Assembly: GCA_030762895.1 (NCBI GenBank)
Contig: CM061062.1
Span: 288,592,985-288,656,984, forward strand
DNA length: 64,000 nt
Origin: Sophora flavescens
Lineage: Eukaryota > Streptophyta > Magnoliopsida > Fabales > Fabaceae
Direction of reading: 5' to 3'
In this document: positions 48,240-60,212 of the stretch, in pieces
How the letters are laid out: each line of letters opens with the position of its first letter
Numbering within the stretch: the stretch's first letter is position 1
Program-made: the position numbers and the translations under genes
Notes under the pieces: generated by a model
Database searches by the model: none
What the model saw: the letters and a program-made list of their open reading frames with translations, nothing else
What the model was told of the DNA's origin: nothing

Positions 48240-48684
48240 ATGACAGATGAACAATACACATCGGTTATCATTAAAACCGATGTTAAAAGGTTTTCCACAT
48301 CGGTTATAATTAAAATCGATGTTAAATATTGAGATATTAATTTATTTTTTTATCAATTTTTATTACCTTTTCCACATTCGTTATAAAGAAAACCGATGTT
48401 AAAAGTTATATTATTCATTTCCTTATTTTTTTTTATTTGTTTCTCCTCATTGGTTTATAAAAAACCGATGTTAAAACATAAACCTTTCCACATCGGTTAT
48501 AAAAAAACCGATGTGTTAACTTATGAATTTTTAAAATTTTATTTTTGGTTCAATTTTCAACATCGGGTTTATAAAAACTGATGTTAAAAGTTTTCAATTT
48601 AATTTCAAAAATGGCACCGCCTAATTTTTCACATTGGTTTTCTGTAAACCGATGTTAAAACCCCGATGTTAAAAACATATTTTG
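48240..48684. repeat. CACTA subterminal repeats, right side
   Basis: About seven paired motifs CACATCGGTTAT and AACCGATGTTAAAA between 48255 and 48672, just inside the CACTAGTG end. Probable transposase-binding array. Confidence 0.85.
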
Positions 48685-48692
48685 CACTAGTG

Positions 48693-49770
48693 GAGAGTTT
48701 AGTTTAGAAAATGATTAATTTATTGGAGTTGTTTAATAATGAAAATAATACAAAGTTAATATTAAAAAAAAGTTAAAAAAAACTTCTAAAGCCACTAACG
48801 TGAATAACCATCACGTCAGGGCTTTAGAATCCTTCATGACCACTCTTTTATTTATAAGTTACAATTACAATTACAATTAGAAAACCTACCATGCCTAGCA
48901 CCGCATGGTGGAGAATACGGCGTTTGGAAGAGCTTATTTAAGCTTCTTTTGACTTATCTGATGACATAAGCTCTTATGCAGTGTGTTTGGCAGAGCTTAT
49001 AAAAATAACTTATGTTATTCCATAAGGAGTTTTTGACTTATTTTCATAAGTCACTAGGAGAAGCTTATGAAATTATCATAAGAGCTTATGCACTAAACAC
49101 CTTCTCCGTGTTTTTCACTATTCGAATCCTCTCATGCCCCTTTCTTTCTTTTTCTTTCTTTAAGCGCTTATGGCATAAGCTCTCATGCGATAAGGTCTTA
49201 TGTGATAAACTCTTAATTAAGTTGTTTACCCAAACGCACCCTAAGTAGAAAGAAAAGCAGCGGCCTCATTCCATTGTTGTGCTGAATAGGGAGCAAAACT
49301 GATTAAAAATGTTGGAAAAAAGAAGAAATTTTTTAGTGATTCAGTATCTTTTGTCATGGACAATTTTTAGAGCTTTTCCAATCTACGAGAGGTAAGTAAA
49401 CATAATTTTATTAAACTTTCATGATATAGATTTTAAGGGTTTGTATATGAAATTGAAGAGTAATTATTTGGGTTTTGTCTTTTAAATAAAATTGATGTTT
49501 TGTTGGTGAATAACTATTATGATATTGAATATTTACAAATTGAGTGATATGATTATTATTATTATTATTATTTGGTATGTCTTTTTTTGTGATATGTGAT
49601 ACCTTAGTGTTGTCTTGATATGAACTTGATGAATATTAAAGCATGTGACATGATTGTATGTGTTGAGGTTATTTTGGAATGATTGTATGATAATATGTGT
49701 GTGTTTGATTATCTCTCATGGGGAGAGATAATCGTTTGACATACCTCCTTCGAGGAGATGGAAAAGGGCC
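48693..49770 (+). repeat. LARD-like gypsy 5' LTR, first part
   Basis: Colinear with 60268-60898 and 62137-62224. The first 55 bp or so are replaced by the CACTA end. TATA-like TTTATTTATAA is at about 48846. It is interrupted by a MITE (48919-49241) and ends with target GGGCC (49766-49770) at the nested LTR. Confidence 0.8.
48919..49241. mobile_element. Tourist/Harbinger-like MITE, 323 bp
   Basis: Present here and absent from the otherwise matching 3' LTR (uninterrupted 'ggagaataagtagaaag' at 60489). Ends are GGCGTTTGG and CCAAACGCACCC (inverted GGGTGCGTTTGG). The flank is TAC on the left and TAA on the right, consistent with a decayed TAA target duplication. The interior is full of inverted AGCTTAT/ATAAGCT segments, with no coding capacity. 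Confidence 0.7.
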
Positions 49771-50079
49771 TGTAATGCCCCCTTGGGCATTAAATCCTAA
49801 TTACATGTAAAAATAAATTAAAAGGAAGATTTACTAGTCACTTTCGGAAAAACTTCTATTATTTTCATAAGTCTAAAAAATATGGGGTGTTACAATTTTT
49901 TTTTCTTTTTCTTTTCTGCGGAGTACTTCATAAAATAGTATGCACAACACAATAGTATAAATTATATTATACTCACCAACATACATAGATTGATTTTGTT
50001 CAAAAACAAACTCTTCTATAATGTATAGATATCTCTGGAAAATATTTCATTATTCACAACAGAATTTCAAGCAGGTTTT

Positions 50080-51723
50080 TGAAGTTGACACGGGCAAACA
50101 CAAGAAGGGGGGTTGACTTGTGTTTGTTAATAATTTTCTAAAAACAACCTCCAAAACTATTTTGCACACAAGAAGGTTAAATCAGAAGCAAGCACAAAGA
50201 AATAGATCTTTTAAAAAGAAAGCTTTAAAAAAAAGCAATATCAAAACCCCTCAGTCAGTAAAAAAAAATAAAGCAGTAAGAGTTTAGGGATAGAAGAATT
50301 ACACACGTTGTTTTATCTTGGTTCACTCACTTCCAACCAAGAGCTACGTCCAGTCCCTTCTACTTGAAGGTTTTTCTCCACTATTTTCCAAAATAGATTA
50401 CCACCAAGTATTCAACACCTCTCTAGGCTTACAAGTATTTCTTTCTTACCAAGACTCTTCAGGCTCTAACTCTAAAAAAGAGATTTAACTTATGATCTTC
50501 TTAACTCACTGTGTCTGAGGATATGAAAGTTTAAGATCGAATGAATATTTTCACAATATTCAAAATAAAGAATACAGACTCTTGCTTTTAAAGAAATATG
50601 AGTATGAATGATTGTTTATTGACAAAAGTTGAGCTAGCAAAACTTGTGCAGGCAAAAGTTCATCTTCAGTATCCGATGTCTTCTATTTATAGTGACCTTC
50701 TTCTTAACTTGTATTTCTTCAACGGTTATTTTGAATAGTCCCATTTAGAGATAGCATTGAAGGCATGATATCCGTTATGACTGATAGTTTGATTGTGGCA
50801 ATGCTGAATAGTACTCTTGGTTATCGAGATAGCATGAAATGGAGGCTTACTGCTCTAAGTATTGCAGCTTGAGAACTTGTTGTTCCTCCTTTGTGTACAA
50901 TCCAGCTTTTTCCTGCCATAAAGTTGTCATCGTACAGATCGTTTTGCAGTTTCTCATTGTACGATTCTGCTTTTTGTATTTCTTTGATGGTACTATGTTT
51001 CTTTTACAACAAGGTAAAACATTAAAGCAGATAAAACAAATGTGAAGAACAAAAATTCTATTGAAATAAATATCAATCATTTGAAATAAATTCAAGAGAT
51101 TCAAATTGCATTTATTCATCCAAAGATGGAGCTTGTCTACTTAAAAACTTCGTCTACTTAGTTATATATGAGACTAAGTATGTTCATTATTTTATTTTGC
51201 ACGTCTGCTGACGTGGCATATCCTCTCGTCTATCAAGTCTTTGGACTTGCTATACCTCAATGAGTTATCATAATCTGTTTGGTGACGTGTCAGCTAGAGC
51301 TCGTCCACCTGATTATTTTATTTTTTAGTTCATTCAATTTTACCAATTACTTTCACCTGTTGACGTGGTAAGCTAGACACGTTTACTATCAAGTCTTTGG
51401 ACTTGCTGTATCTAAGAAGTTATTTTGATTTCCGTCTAGTAAGCATTTAGTGCCTAGTCTACTTAAAGAAACCGGTCTACTTAATTAAATACATAAATAA
51501 CTTTACCAAAACATTGAGTAACCCGTCTACAAGGGTGGACGCATATTTTTCTCAAGGAGTCCAAGAAAACTTATTCCAAGTTTCTATTACTCATATTTAA
51601 ATATTCCTTCATAACTGAAAGCACATGTTAGATTTCAACTAACACTTTGCCAAGCAAATTTAATTCTTTTGTTAATATCAAAACATAGAGATTATTTAAT
51701 CGAAACCTACTTTGGTTCCAACA
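50080..51723 (-). mobile_element. Solo LTR of the Maximus/SIRE copia family
   Basis: 1,644 bp, TGAAGTTGACAC..GGTTCCAACA, matching the LTR at 25269-26780 over its length, with no PPT or internal sequence next to it. Flanks GTTTT (50075-50079) and ATTTT (51724-51728) match at four of five positions. It is more diverged from the two other copies than they are from each other. Confidence 0.8.
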
Positions 51724-52659
51724 ATTTTCAGACCACATAAAATGACTTTCTCAAAATGAATGTACAACTCCAAAGAGAAATCCTAAGCAGGTTGTTCTAA
51801 AGACAAATAATAGAAAGAACTCTATAGTTCTCACCATAAAACCCTCGTTAACCTCTTCAAGGATTAGAAGTACTATCCTTAAGTGAGGTTAGGAACTTCT
51901 CGACACCACTTGTCCTCGTGTAACAAAGCACCATAGCAAAGGTCCAGGAAAACCTGATATATTGTAAGGGTGAGATACCAATATATAGATTAATCATGAT
52001 AACTACATGCACACACACCCGAACAACATATACAAATAAATATTCAGATTCAGCATAAGATTTTCACAAATGAGTATAACAGTCAAGCATCATCGTTGTT
52101 TTTGAAAAATGCATGGCACTTCTACGTTCAACATCTATCCTAATCTCCGGAGATCCAAACTTCATTTGGAAATAAGCTGATCAGGCTCAAATGCCAAAAA
52201 GGCACAACGTGATTTTCCACAGCACTGTCCGAAACTCCTGGCACAGTGATCAACGTGTGTGGATATCCACAGCATACTGTCCAACACAAGGCACAGTAAC
52301 CAAGACATATGGATTTCATTGTCCATCAAGGCACAATGATACAAAGTAGCATGAAATACCTTACCCTTCAAGGCATTCATACGAAACAAAGTGGGCACGT
52401 CTGCCAATTGCATGTAAAAACATCTTTGTTTTTGAAGCTTTTTTTTTTTTTGTGTTTCATTCTTTCCTTCGTTGAGGCTCAAGGCTCATGGCCATCCATA
52501 AATTTTCAACGTTTTAAAACTTTCATTGTCGACACAGGACGTTTTAGCCCGAGTGTCCAATCACAACAGTCCTAGACCTGTGCACTAGTCTTAGACTTTA
52601 TGGTCATAGAAAATAACTTTCACCTTTTTACTACTTTCACCATGTTTTATCACAATGTA

Positions 52660-52765
52660 TGTAGGACACACAGTCGACAACAACGAAAATAGGACATACA
52701 GTCCATAACAACGTAAGTAGGACACACTGTCCACAACTTCATATATAGGACACACAGTCCACATC
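52660..52765. repeat. GGACACACAGTCC minisatellite
   Basis: Four units of about 29 bp, the same array as at 27300 and 1490. Confidence 0.8.
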
Positions 52766-53572
52766 GTTGTGATACGGATCATGGATCCACGTGCTTTAAC
52801 TCTAGTATCCCGACGTCTCGGTTACTAGGTTCAGTTTTCAACGTTATTTTTCGTTCAGTGAAAAACAAATACAAAATCAAAACTTCCGTAACTTATCCAA
52901 GTTACCAGATATTTTTACTTGAATAAATTCTTTTCAACAACATTTTCTTTTGAAATTCATTTTCAAAACTTTAAACTTTAGGAACTCCATTTCTTTTTCT
53001 AAAAATCTCCTTTGTTTTGGAAAAGTCTATTTCCTTTCAAAAATATAGCAAACCTTTTTGAAGGAAAACTCTTTCTAAGAACATTGGAAACTAAAATCCC
53101 ATCTTCTATGGTACTTTACTACAAGTGTTCTCAAAATTATGTTTTTCTTCAAAATAAGACCTTTCGGCTTAAATAATTTTCCTTTATAAAATTGTTTTGA
53201 TTCTAAAATTTTTCTCTTTCATTAATACGTTACTAAAAGAAATCTTTTCAAAACTTCAAAATAAATTTGTTTTTCTTCATGGTTTCTTACCACGAAATCT
53301 TTTCAAAGTTTGATTTTTCTTAGTGTAAAATCACTTAATTTTTCAAGTAAATTTCCTTCATAAAAGTTTTATTTTATTTCAAATATTCTGATAAAGTTTT
53401 GAAAGTATAACTCATTTTTTTTCCTTCTTCCAAAACATTTCTTCAAAATAAATATTTATTTATATTGTTCTTCATATAGTTTTTCTTAAAACTTTTATCT
53501 TAAGGATTTAATTGAGCTCTAACCAAAGGTTAGGCTTTCCATACAACAACCACCACATATATACAACAATTT

Positions 53573-53574
<2 letters not shown>

Positions 53575-53647
<73 letters not shown>
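53575..53647. repeat. (AT)n microsatellite, about 73 bp
   Basis: Pure AT dinucleotide tract, more than three times as long as the homologous tract at 28219. Confidence 0.9.
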
Positions 53648-53650
<3 letters not shown>

Positions 53651-55833
53651 AACATTCACATAGTCATAAGTCATCAACTATATCCCCAACACATCGAGAA
53701 CTAGTTTAATTAAAACAACTACAACAACATCTAACAACATGTAGTTAGTAACAACCAAGCAGTTTTCAACAATTGCAACACAATCAACATAATACACATA
53801 CTTATAGTGCACATAAAGCATACAAACATATAATTCAATCCAACATATCATTAAGGCCAAAAAATTCAAATAATTCCAAAGCAACCACAACAATGACAAC
53901 ATCAACACAACCGTATAAATTTAAACACAACTAGCATACAGTTATCATAATTTAAATATCCCTCAGGCTTTCTCCCCTTACCTCAGCTTGATGAGTAAAA
54001 CTCATAGTCTTTTCGTGTTTTAATGTAACGAACTTTACGTTTTCCTTACGGTTGCAAATCTAAACAAAATTAAACATATATTATATGTTAAAAATTTATA
54101 AAAATCACTTTGTTTCATCTTGCATGTTTCGACCTCTTTAAAAAAAATTAGGTCTTAAAATTTATGTTCTTTCAATTCTTTACTTGAATGCAATGTACCC
54201 AAAATGATAATTCTAAAACATGCAACTTTCTAAAAATTTTGAAACTAATCTTTATTAACCTCAACCATAGGTGTTTTGGTCCACTTAAAATAGGTTATAT
54301 AATAAATTTTTCAACCTTATTAACACATGCATGCAACCAAAAATTAGTAAATGTTCTTCTTAAAGTATAAAACATAATCTCTTCAACTTTTTGTCAAGAT
54401 ACTTGAAATCATCATGAAAACCAAAGTACTTTATCTTCTCAAAAACTTATAACCAACCATTTTCAACTTGATAGAACGTGCATGTAAAAATTTAGGATCA
54501 AAACAGCATGCTTTCCTTGAAAATCAAAGTTAAGCCTCCTTAACCCTAACACTTAGGGTTTCGAACCTGTAATTTAAATGGGAGAAGAAATTTTAATTTT
54601 TGTATGAAGCTCATAAGCTTAGAACTTACATGCATGGAGGTTTTAAATACATGCATGAGAAATCTCAACAAAACATCAACTTTCCTCCACCTATGATTTT
54701 TGGCCATCATAAAAAAATAGGTTTGGAGGAGTTTTTCATTACATGCAGACCATTAAGATGAAAGTAAAGATGATGGTGAGCTTATAAAAATTGGTTTCTA
54801 GTTCAAAAGGTGTTTCTAAAACTTTTTCTCAAGGCTTGAAATCAAGAACTTAAACATGCAAAGATGACATGCATGTTGATATCAACAAGGTTTCTAGGAA
54901 GATTAGGAGTAAAGCATGAAAGTTATACCCTCTTGATGATGATGCGAAGGAGATGAGTAAGCTATCCAAGCCTTCCAACTCAAGAGCAAGAGGTTGAAGA
55001 ATATGATAGTTTGAGTGAGAAAATGAGTGAGAGAATAGTTGAAGTTTTTGAGAGAAATTGAAGAAAGAAAATGATAGTGGTGGAGGAGTGTATTTATATG
55101 GTTTTTTTTATATTTTTAATTAAAATTAAAACAAAGCCAAATTTTTAAATAGTAAAAAAAAGATAGCTTTCTTGCAAATTTTAATAAAATGATGAATGGC
55201 CATAAATGAGAGTACTATGCACATTAATCCCTCAAGTCTTTTGTTCATCATGTCTCTAAAATTCTGCACCAACAAAATATTAAATAAAACTCTCTTTAAT
55301 TTTAAATATTTTATAGGTTTCTTGCAAAAATAGATGAAATAATTTGTTGTAAGGTTATGATGGTGTGATTTGAATGCAACATTATTCAAAATCACATCAA
55401 ATCTATTCAAATCTGCATAGAATATAATTTTTGATAAATGTTTCTTGTCTCGGTTCCATTAATTTCTTGATCGTAAAAACCGTTCGTATTTTACTTTGTT
55501 AATTTTCCAAACAAAAATTACATATCGAAAGAAATGATTTCTAAAATCATGGAATTAGTTAAAATAAAGTTATAAAATGTAAAATTTTATTTTTCCTAAC
55601 AAAAATTATTTTTCGGGTCAGTATAGTTTTACTGACAGTGAAAAACTAAGACTATAAACGTTTGAAATTTTCTACCGAAAATTCAACTGAACTTTCTTGA
55701 AATAAAATAAATTATAAGGAAATGAAATTTGGTTTATTAAAATAATTATTCATAAATTATAATAATAAACATTTCATTTATCCACATAAACACAGATTAT
55801 AGACAAGGAGAAAAATCGGGGTGTTACAGGGCC

Positions 55834-56738
55834 TAACTCGTAGCGATGGCAGATTGGCCTAATGCGAGACAATGACAAAAGGCCTCCCTCAAGGAGAAGG
55901 CAATAATGATTATTGCAAGGGTATGGGTACCTCCTTCGTAGAGATGGCAAAGGGTCTAACTCGTAGCGATGACAGATTGGCATAATGCGAGGCGATGGCA
56001 AAGGGCATCCTACATGGAGAGGGCAATGTTGGGCATTGCAAGGTTGTGGATACTTCCTTCGTAAAGATGGCAAAGGGCCTAACTCATAGCGATGGCAGAT
56101 TGGCCTAATGCGAGGCAATGGCAAAGGGACTCCTACGAAGAGAAGGCAATGAGATACCATTTCACTCGTATGTTTGTTTTGTTGATATTATTGTATGTAT
56201 TGTGGTTTATTTATATTATTATTTGAAATATTTTGAGATTAAAGTATTTTAAAAATGGTGGATTACCATGGTTGTTTTTCCGGTTACCGCTCCGGCTGAA
56301 AGCAACATCTTTTCGAAAACCTTTTGAAACTGTGTTTTACTTACTGGGATTATAAATCTCATTAGTGGTGTTGTCTTTCAGAGTTTACAAGTGATGAGAT
56401 AGATGATGTAGCATCTTGAGAGAGTCTTTAAGAAAATAGTTGTAGTTTATTTCATTTTATTTATTTCTTTTGGTTTATTAGACGCCCGTGTTTTGAGGCA
56501 AAGACAATTGTAAAAGAGTTTTGAGATTTTTAATAATTTAATATTTATGAAGCTTTATTTTATTTGGATATAATCTTTATTTAGCACTATTACTTTATTT
56601 AATTATTTTGAATATACGAGATACTTTTAGACTTAAGTTTATTGTGAAAATTTTTATGAATCGGTTATTTAATTAAAATGTTTTAAATGTTTTTATAGAA
56701 AATTAATTTGGGCTACAAATGTAACGAAGGGCGTTACA
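55834..56738 (+). repeat. LARD-like gypsy 5' LTR, last part
   Basis: Resumes the LTR after the nested solo LTR and ends GGGCGTTACA. It begins with the 'gatggcagattggc' tandem repeat (55834-56160). Same structure as 30473-31376. Confidence 0.8.
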
Positions 56739-56742
56739 TTTA

Positions 56743-56756
56743 TGGTATTAGAGCAG
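56743..56756 (+). other. Primer-binding site of the LARD-like element
   Basis: TGGTATTAGAGCAG lies four bases after the LTR end; it is the usual tRNA-Met PBS with one change. It proves plus orientation. Confidence 0.8.
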
Positions 56757-57228
56757 TTCGATTCTAAATCGGACTGTGGTATGGGGCTTTTTCTAAAATT
56801 AAGACATGGGCACATAGGACTTATGTTAGAGTTATAAATACTGCATGTTATTCTTTTAGATGTTGGGCGTGGCCAACCCAACATTTGATTGGTGGTGTAC
56901 AGATTTATGACGACTAACAAACAAGGGTATGGGTTTTGTTAGAGACACCAAATTTTTTTTTTGTGTATTAAATTTGTCGTGTGTGAGAAACTTTGGAGTT
57001 GACTGATGCTTGATTACCTCTCTTTTTGTGTTGTTTGCCTCCATTTCGTGTTTAAATTGTTCTCTGGTGTACAAGACTTGTTCTATGCTGTTGATTTTGA
57101 ATAGTTATCGATTGTGATTGAACTTACCTGTGATTGTTTGTTATGCTGAAAATTTAATTTGATAATCATAATCCACGTCTCTATAGTGTATGAAAATTAA
57201 TTTATTTTCTAATTGCTTGTTTATTTAC

Positions 57229-57262
<34 letters not shown>

Positions 57263-57273
57263 CTATGAGAGTT
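56757..57273 (+). other. Residual internal region of LARD-like element
   Basis: About 0.5 kb after the PBS without recognisable gag. It ends in an ATT microsatellite (57232-57260) before the inserted LTR. With 60166-60212 this is all that remains of the internal region. Confidence 0.6.
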
Positions 57274-58429
57274 TGTAGCGACCTAAAAAAAAGACTAAGC
57301 TTTTCCTCTTAGAGAGGAAACATGGAGTCGCCACCAACTTTATTTTGTTTCAAGGAAGTTGGAAAACCTTTTTAAGAAAAGTTTTGGGTCCGAGAGTCGA
57401 TTATGTCTAGGGAAGGCATGGAGACTTAACCCCACGGCACCCTAGAACATCCATAAAATGGTTGCCCAAAATTAGTTGTGTAAATTATTAGTAACTTTGA
57501 GATATTTATTTTACCCGTTATGAATCTCTTTATTAAAACTATATGAGGTTGAACATGGCACGTAAGTCCACAGAGCAACCTCTAAATCTGAAGGGTTGAA
57601 CATGACACCTGTCATAGGGCAACCCCAAAAAGGTTGTTTTAATCAAGTGATCATCCTCTATTTTTTTTTATGTAAAATAAATAATTCTTATCTCTTGAAG
57701 ATGGGACAAAAACGTAGAAATGAGACCTTTTACCAACTTACTCAGAGAACAGAAGCATAGAGAAGTAAGAGTGTAAAGAGAAATTTATTAACAATATCAA
57801 CGAAAAGAACAAAGTTTACCGAACGGGAGTAGAATAAGAATCACTTTGTTTACTCCCAGTGGTAAGATTTTAAGCTCGAAGTCTTTACATTCAATCTCCC
57901 TGGCTCCTTCAGCTCTTCCTTCTTAACCACTTCTAATAATAGGGAAGAGAAAAGGAAACCCAGATTTCTGATCTCTCTTCCTCACAACAAAAGTCTATCC
58001 TTATTTTCTCTTTTCTTTGTATCTTTCCTCTCTATCTCCTCTCTGATCTTTCGTTTCCTCTCAAGAACAGTGTTCTCCCTTCCTTTCTCTTTTCTCACTA
58101 AGAAAATATCAGATCATAAGTCCTTCTCCGAAAAAATATGTCCCCTTCTCCTCTCTTTTTCCTCTCCTTTTATAGACGGAGGAGAGGGCTTCTTGCTTCT
58201 TCTCCGTTGACTTCAAGGTCGGCTTGCACGAATACCCAAGGCTTGGGCCATTCTGAACAGCGAAAAGGAGGGGATTTGATGTGAAGGTTGCACGCTTGAA
58301 AAGGGAAGGAGATGGGGGTTTTTACCTGATGGGTATGAAGGCTTTTTAGGGTTAGGAGTGAGGATGCCAGATTAAGGCGAGGGAGGAGATGGAAGAAAAA
58401 AAGAAAATACCAATGGGTAGAGGAGGTGC

Positions 58430-58770
58430 AAAAAAGGGGGTTCTAAGCAGAGATAGCGTGTGTCCAGATGGGGTGGTATGAGTAGCAGAAAGGTGATGAT
58501 TTGATGTGAGGGTTGCACGCTCTAAAAGAGAAAAGAGATGGGGGGTTTTGAGCAGAAAGAGCGTGTGCCCAGACGGGGTGGCATGAGTAGCAGAAAGGTG
58601 GTGATTTGATGTGAGGGTTGCACGCTTGAAAAGAGAAAAGAGATGGGGGGTTTTCAGCAGAAATAGCGTGTGCCCAGACGGGGTGGCATGAGTAGCAGAA
58701 AGGTGGTTATTTGATGTGAGGGTTGCACGCTTGAAAAGAGAAAGGAGATGGGGGGTTTTGTCTGATATGC
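58430..58770. repeat. About 105-bp tandem repeat
   Basis: Three or more units around GATTTGATGTGAGGGTTGCACGC and CGTGTGCCCAGACGGGGTGG, with a partial earlier unit at about 58270. Confidence 0.8.
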
Positions 58771-59024
58771 ATGATGGCTTTTTAGGGTTAGGAGTAGGGT
58801 TACCAGGTTAAAACAATGGAGGAGGTAAGGAAGAAGGAGGACCAATGGGTAGAGGAGGAAAAGAGGTCTTTCCTGGTATGTAAAGTGGGTAGGAGGCGTA
58901 ACTCAGCTTCCTTTTCCTTTTTGTTGATTGTCTTTTCTCCTTGTTTTCTTCGTCCTTTCTTCCTTATCTTCTCCTTCTTCTTTCTTTATTCTTTAGCCTT
59001 CAGCCTGAAAATAAAGTTGCAGTG

Positions 59025-60060
59025 GACGGAATCTCTTCGTCCCAACAGAAAATTAGACATGCAAAAGCGGATATACACTGGACGGACCTTCTCGTCCAAC
59101 AAGAAAAGATAATTGCAGTGGATGGAACCTCCTCGTCCAGCAGAAATTAAAATAATTGAATTGGACAGAACCCCCTCGTCTAATAGAAATAAAAAGGGAC
59201 ATGACTAGACGGGACCAACAGCAGGTGCAAAGCAATGGACGGGACTACCCTGTCCATCAGCAAGTGTAAAGCAATGGACGGGAGCACCCCGTCCATCAGC
59301 AAGTGGAAAGCAATGGACGGGACCACCCCGTCCATCGGCAAGTGGAAACCAGTGGACGGGACCACCTCGTCCATCAGCAAGTGGAAAGCAGTGGACGGGT
59401 CCACCCCGTCCATCAGCAAGTGCAAGGCACTGGACGGGACCACCCCATCCAATAGCAAGTGTAAAGCAATGGAAGTGGAAAGCATTGGACGGGACCACCC
59501 CGTCCATCAGCAAGTGCAAAGCACTGGATGGGACCACCCCGTCCATCAGCAAGTGGAAAGCAGTGGACGGGGTGGACGGGTCCACCCCGTCCATCAGTAA
59601 GTGCAAGGCACTGGACGGGACCACCCCGTCCAACAGAAAGTGCAAAGCACTGGACGGGACTACCCCGTCCACAGCAAGTTCAAGGTAGTGGACTAGACCG
59701 CGTCCAACAACAAATTAAAAGGGCTGGCCTGGACCGCGTCCAACAGCAAGTCCAACGCAATGGACGAGACCATCCCGTCCACAGCAAGTGCAATGGACTG
59801 GCCTGAACCGCGTCCAACAGCAAATTAAAGGGGCTGGCCTGGACCGCGTCCAACAGCAAGTCCAACGCAATGAACGAGACCATCCCGTCCACAGCAAGTG
59901 CAAAGCACTGGCCTGAACCGCGTCCAACAGCAAATTAAAGGGGCTGGCCTGGACCGCGTCCAACAGCAAGTGCAATGGACTGGCCTGAACCGCGTTCAAT
60001 AATAAATTAATAATGTGATGGACGGGACCTCTCCGTCCAACAGCAAATGTGATGGACTGG
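59025..60060. repeat. GGACGGGaccaccCCGTCC minisatellite
   Basis: About 20 to 25 units of roughly 39 bp in the first part, with core TGGACGGGACCACCCCGTCCA and spacer 'tcagcaagtgcaaagcac', followed by a higher-order variant (59680-60000) around GGCCTGGACCGCGTCCAACAGC. Because the unit is a multiple of three and lacks stops, it yields long repetitive open frames on both strands. The core is an inverted repeat. Confidence 0.85.
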
Positions 60061-60165
60061 AAGGGATCACCCCCTCCTTTCTTCATATTATTAGTCTCCT
60101 TGAAACATGATATCATAAAAGTTAGAATAAAATGAAGACGAACAAAAATGGGCGTTCACAGCGTT

Positions 60166-60212
60166 TAGATGTTAAAATTTCGGGGACGAAATTTCTTGAA
60201 GGAGTGGAGAAA
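60166..60212 (+). other. Polyprotein end and PPT of LARD-like element
   Basis: TTCGGGGACGAAATTTC followed by GAAGGAGTGGAGAAA is the usual end of a gypsy pol gene and PPT, right before an LTR start (TATAACATCC, originally probably TGTAACATCC). Confidence 0.7.

Larger units (their letters stand above)
31481..48692 (-). mobile_element. CACTA transposon with TNP2 and Ulp1-like genes
   Basis: The right end is CACTAGTG (48685-48692). Both ends carry subterminal ACATCGGTTTT..AACCGATGT repeats. Removing the nested Athila-like element leaves about 9.8 kb, a normal size for an autonomous CACTA. Genes run on the minus strand: transposase first, then a second gene. The left terminal CACTA is not visible; homology to copy 56738-56840 stops at 31480. 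The two flanks are different parts of the LARD-like element (internal on the left, LTR on the right), so the insertion is not clean and a deletion or rearrangement took the left end. Confidence 0.85.
49771..55828 (-). mobile_element. Solo LTR of a long-LTR gypsy, nested in the LARD LTR (copy 3)
   Basis: Exact 5-bp duplications GGGCC at 49766-49770 and 55829-55833 flank ends TGTAATGCCCC and GGGGTGTTACA. Subtracting the copia solo LTR inside leaves about 4.4 kb with no coding domain, PBS or PPT, hence a solo LTR, minus-oriented. TATAAATA on the minus strand is at about 55090-55097. It shares box order with copy 2 (26781-30467) and has recognisable similarity near its start with the LTRs at 13157 and 62225. 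Confidence 0.8.
57274..60160 (+). mobile_element. Probable solo LTR carrying minisatellites
   Basis: Starts TGTAGCGACCTAAA and ends GGGCGTTCACA, with flanks GAGTT (57269-57273) and GCGTT (60161-60165) that match at four of five positions. Its beginning includes 'catggagtcgccaccaac' and 'ccccacggcaccc', phrases I associate with plant gypsy LTRs. A TATA-like TTTTATAGACGG is at about 58166. No coding domain. Alternative: one LTR of an element whose partner was lost. Confidence 0.6.

Noticed and set aside
47631..48298. Overlapping open frames on both strands in the CACTA upstream region
   Set aside because: Short, unrecognisable, mutually overlapping, and in the leader region of the transposase gene.
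55774..56160. 128-codon minus-strand frame rich in RPICHRYELGPLPS repeats
   Set aside because: It is a reading of the LTR tandem repeat and lies antisense to the LARD element.
59180..59672. Long repetitive open frames on both strands (LLMDGVVPS-type repeats on minus, MDGTTPSISK-type on plus)
   Set aside because: They are translations of the 39-bp minisatellite, whose unit is a multiple of three and contains no stop. Openness on both strands and in several frames is a by-product.
59025..60060. CRISPR-like look of regularly spaced palindromic repeats (also at 35967-36276 and 42009-42374)
   Set aside because: Spacers are not unique but are repeated along with the cores, there are no cas genes, and the context is a plant LTR.
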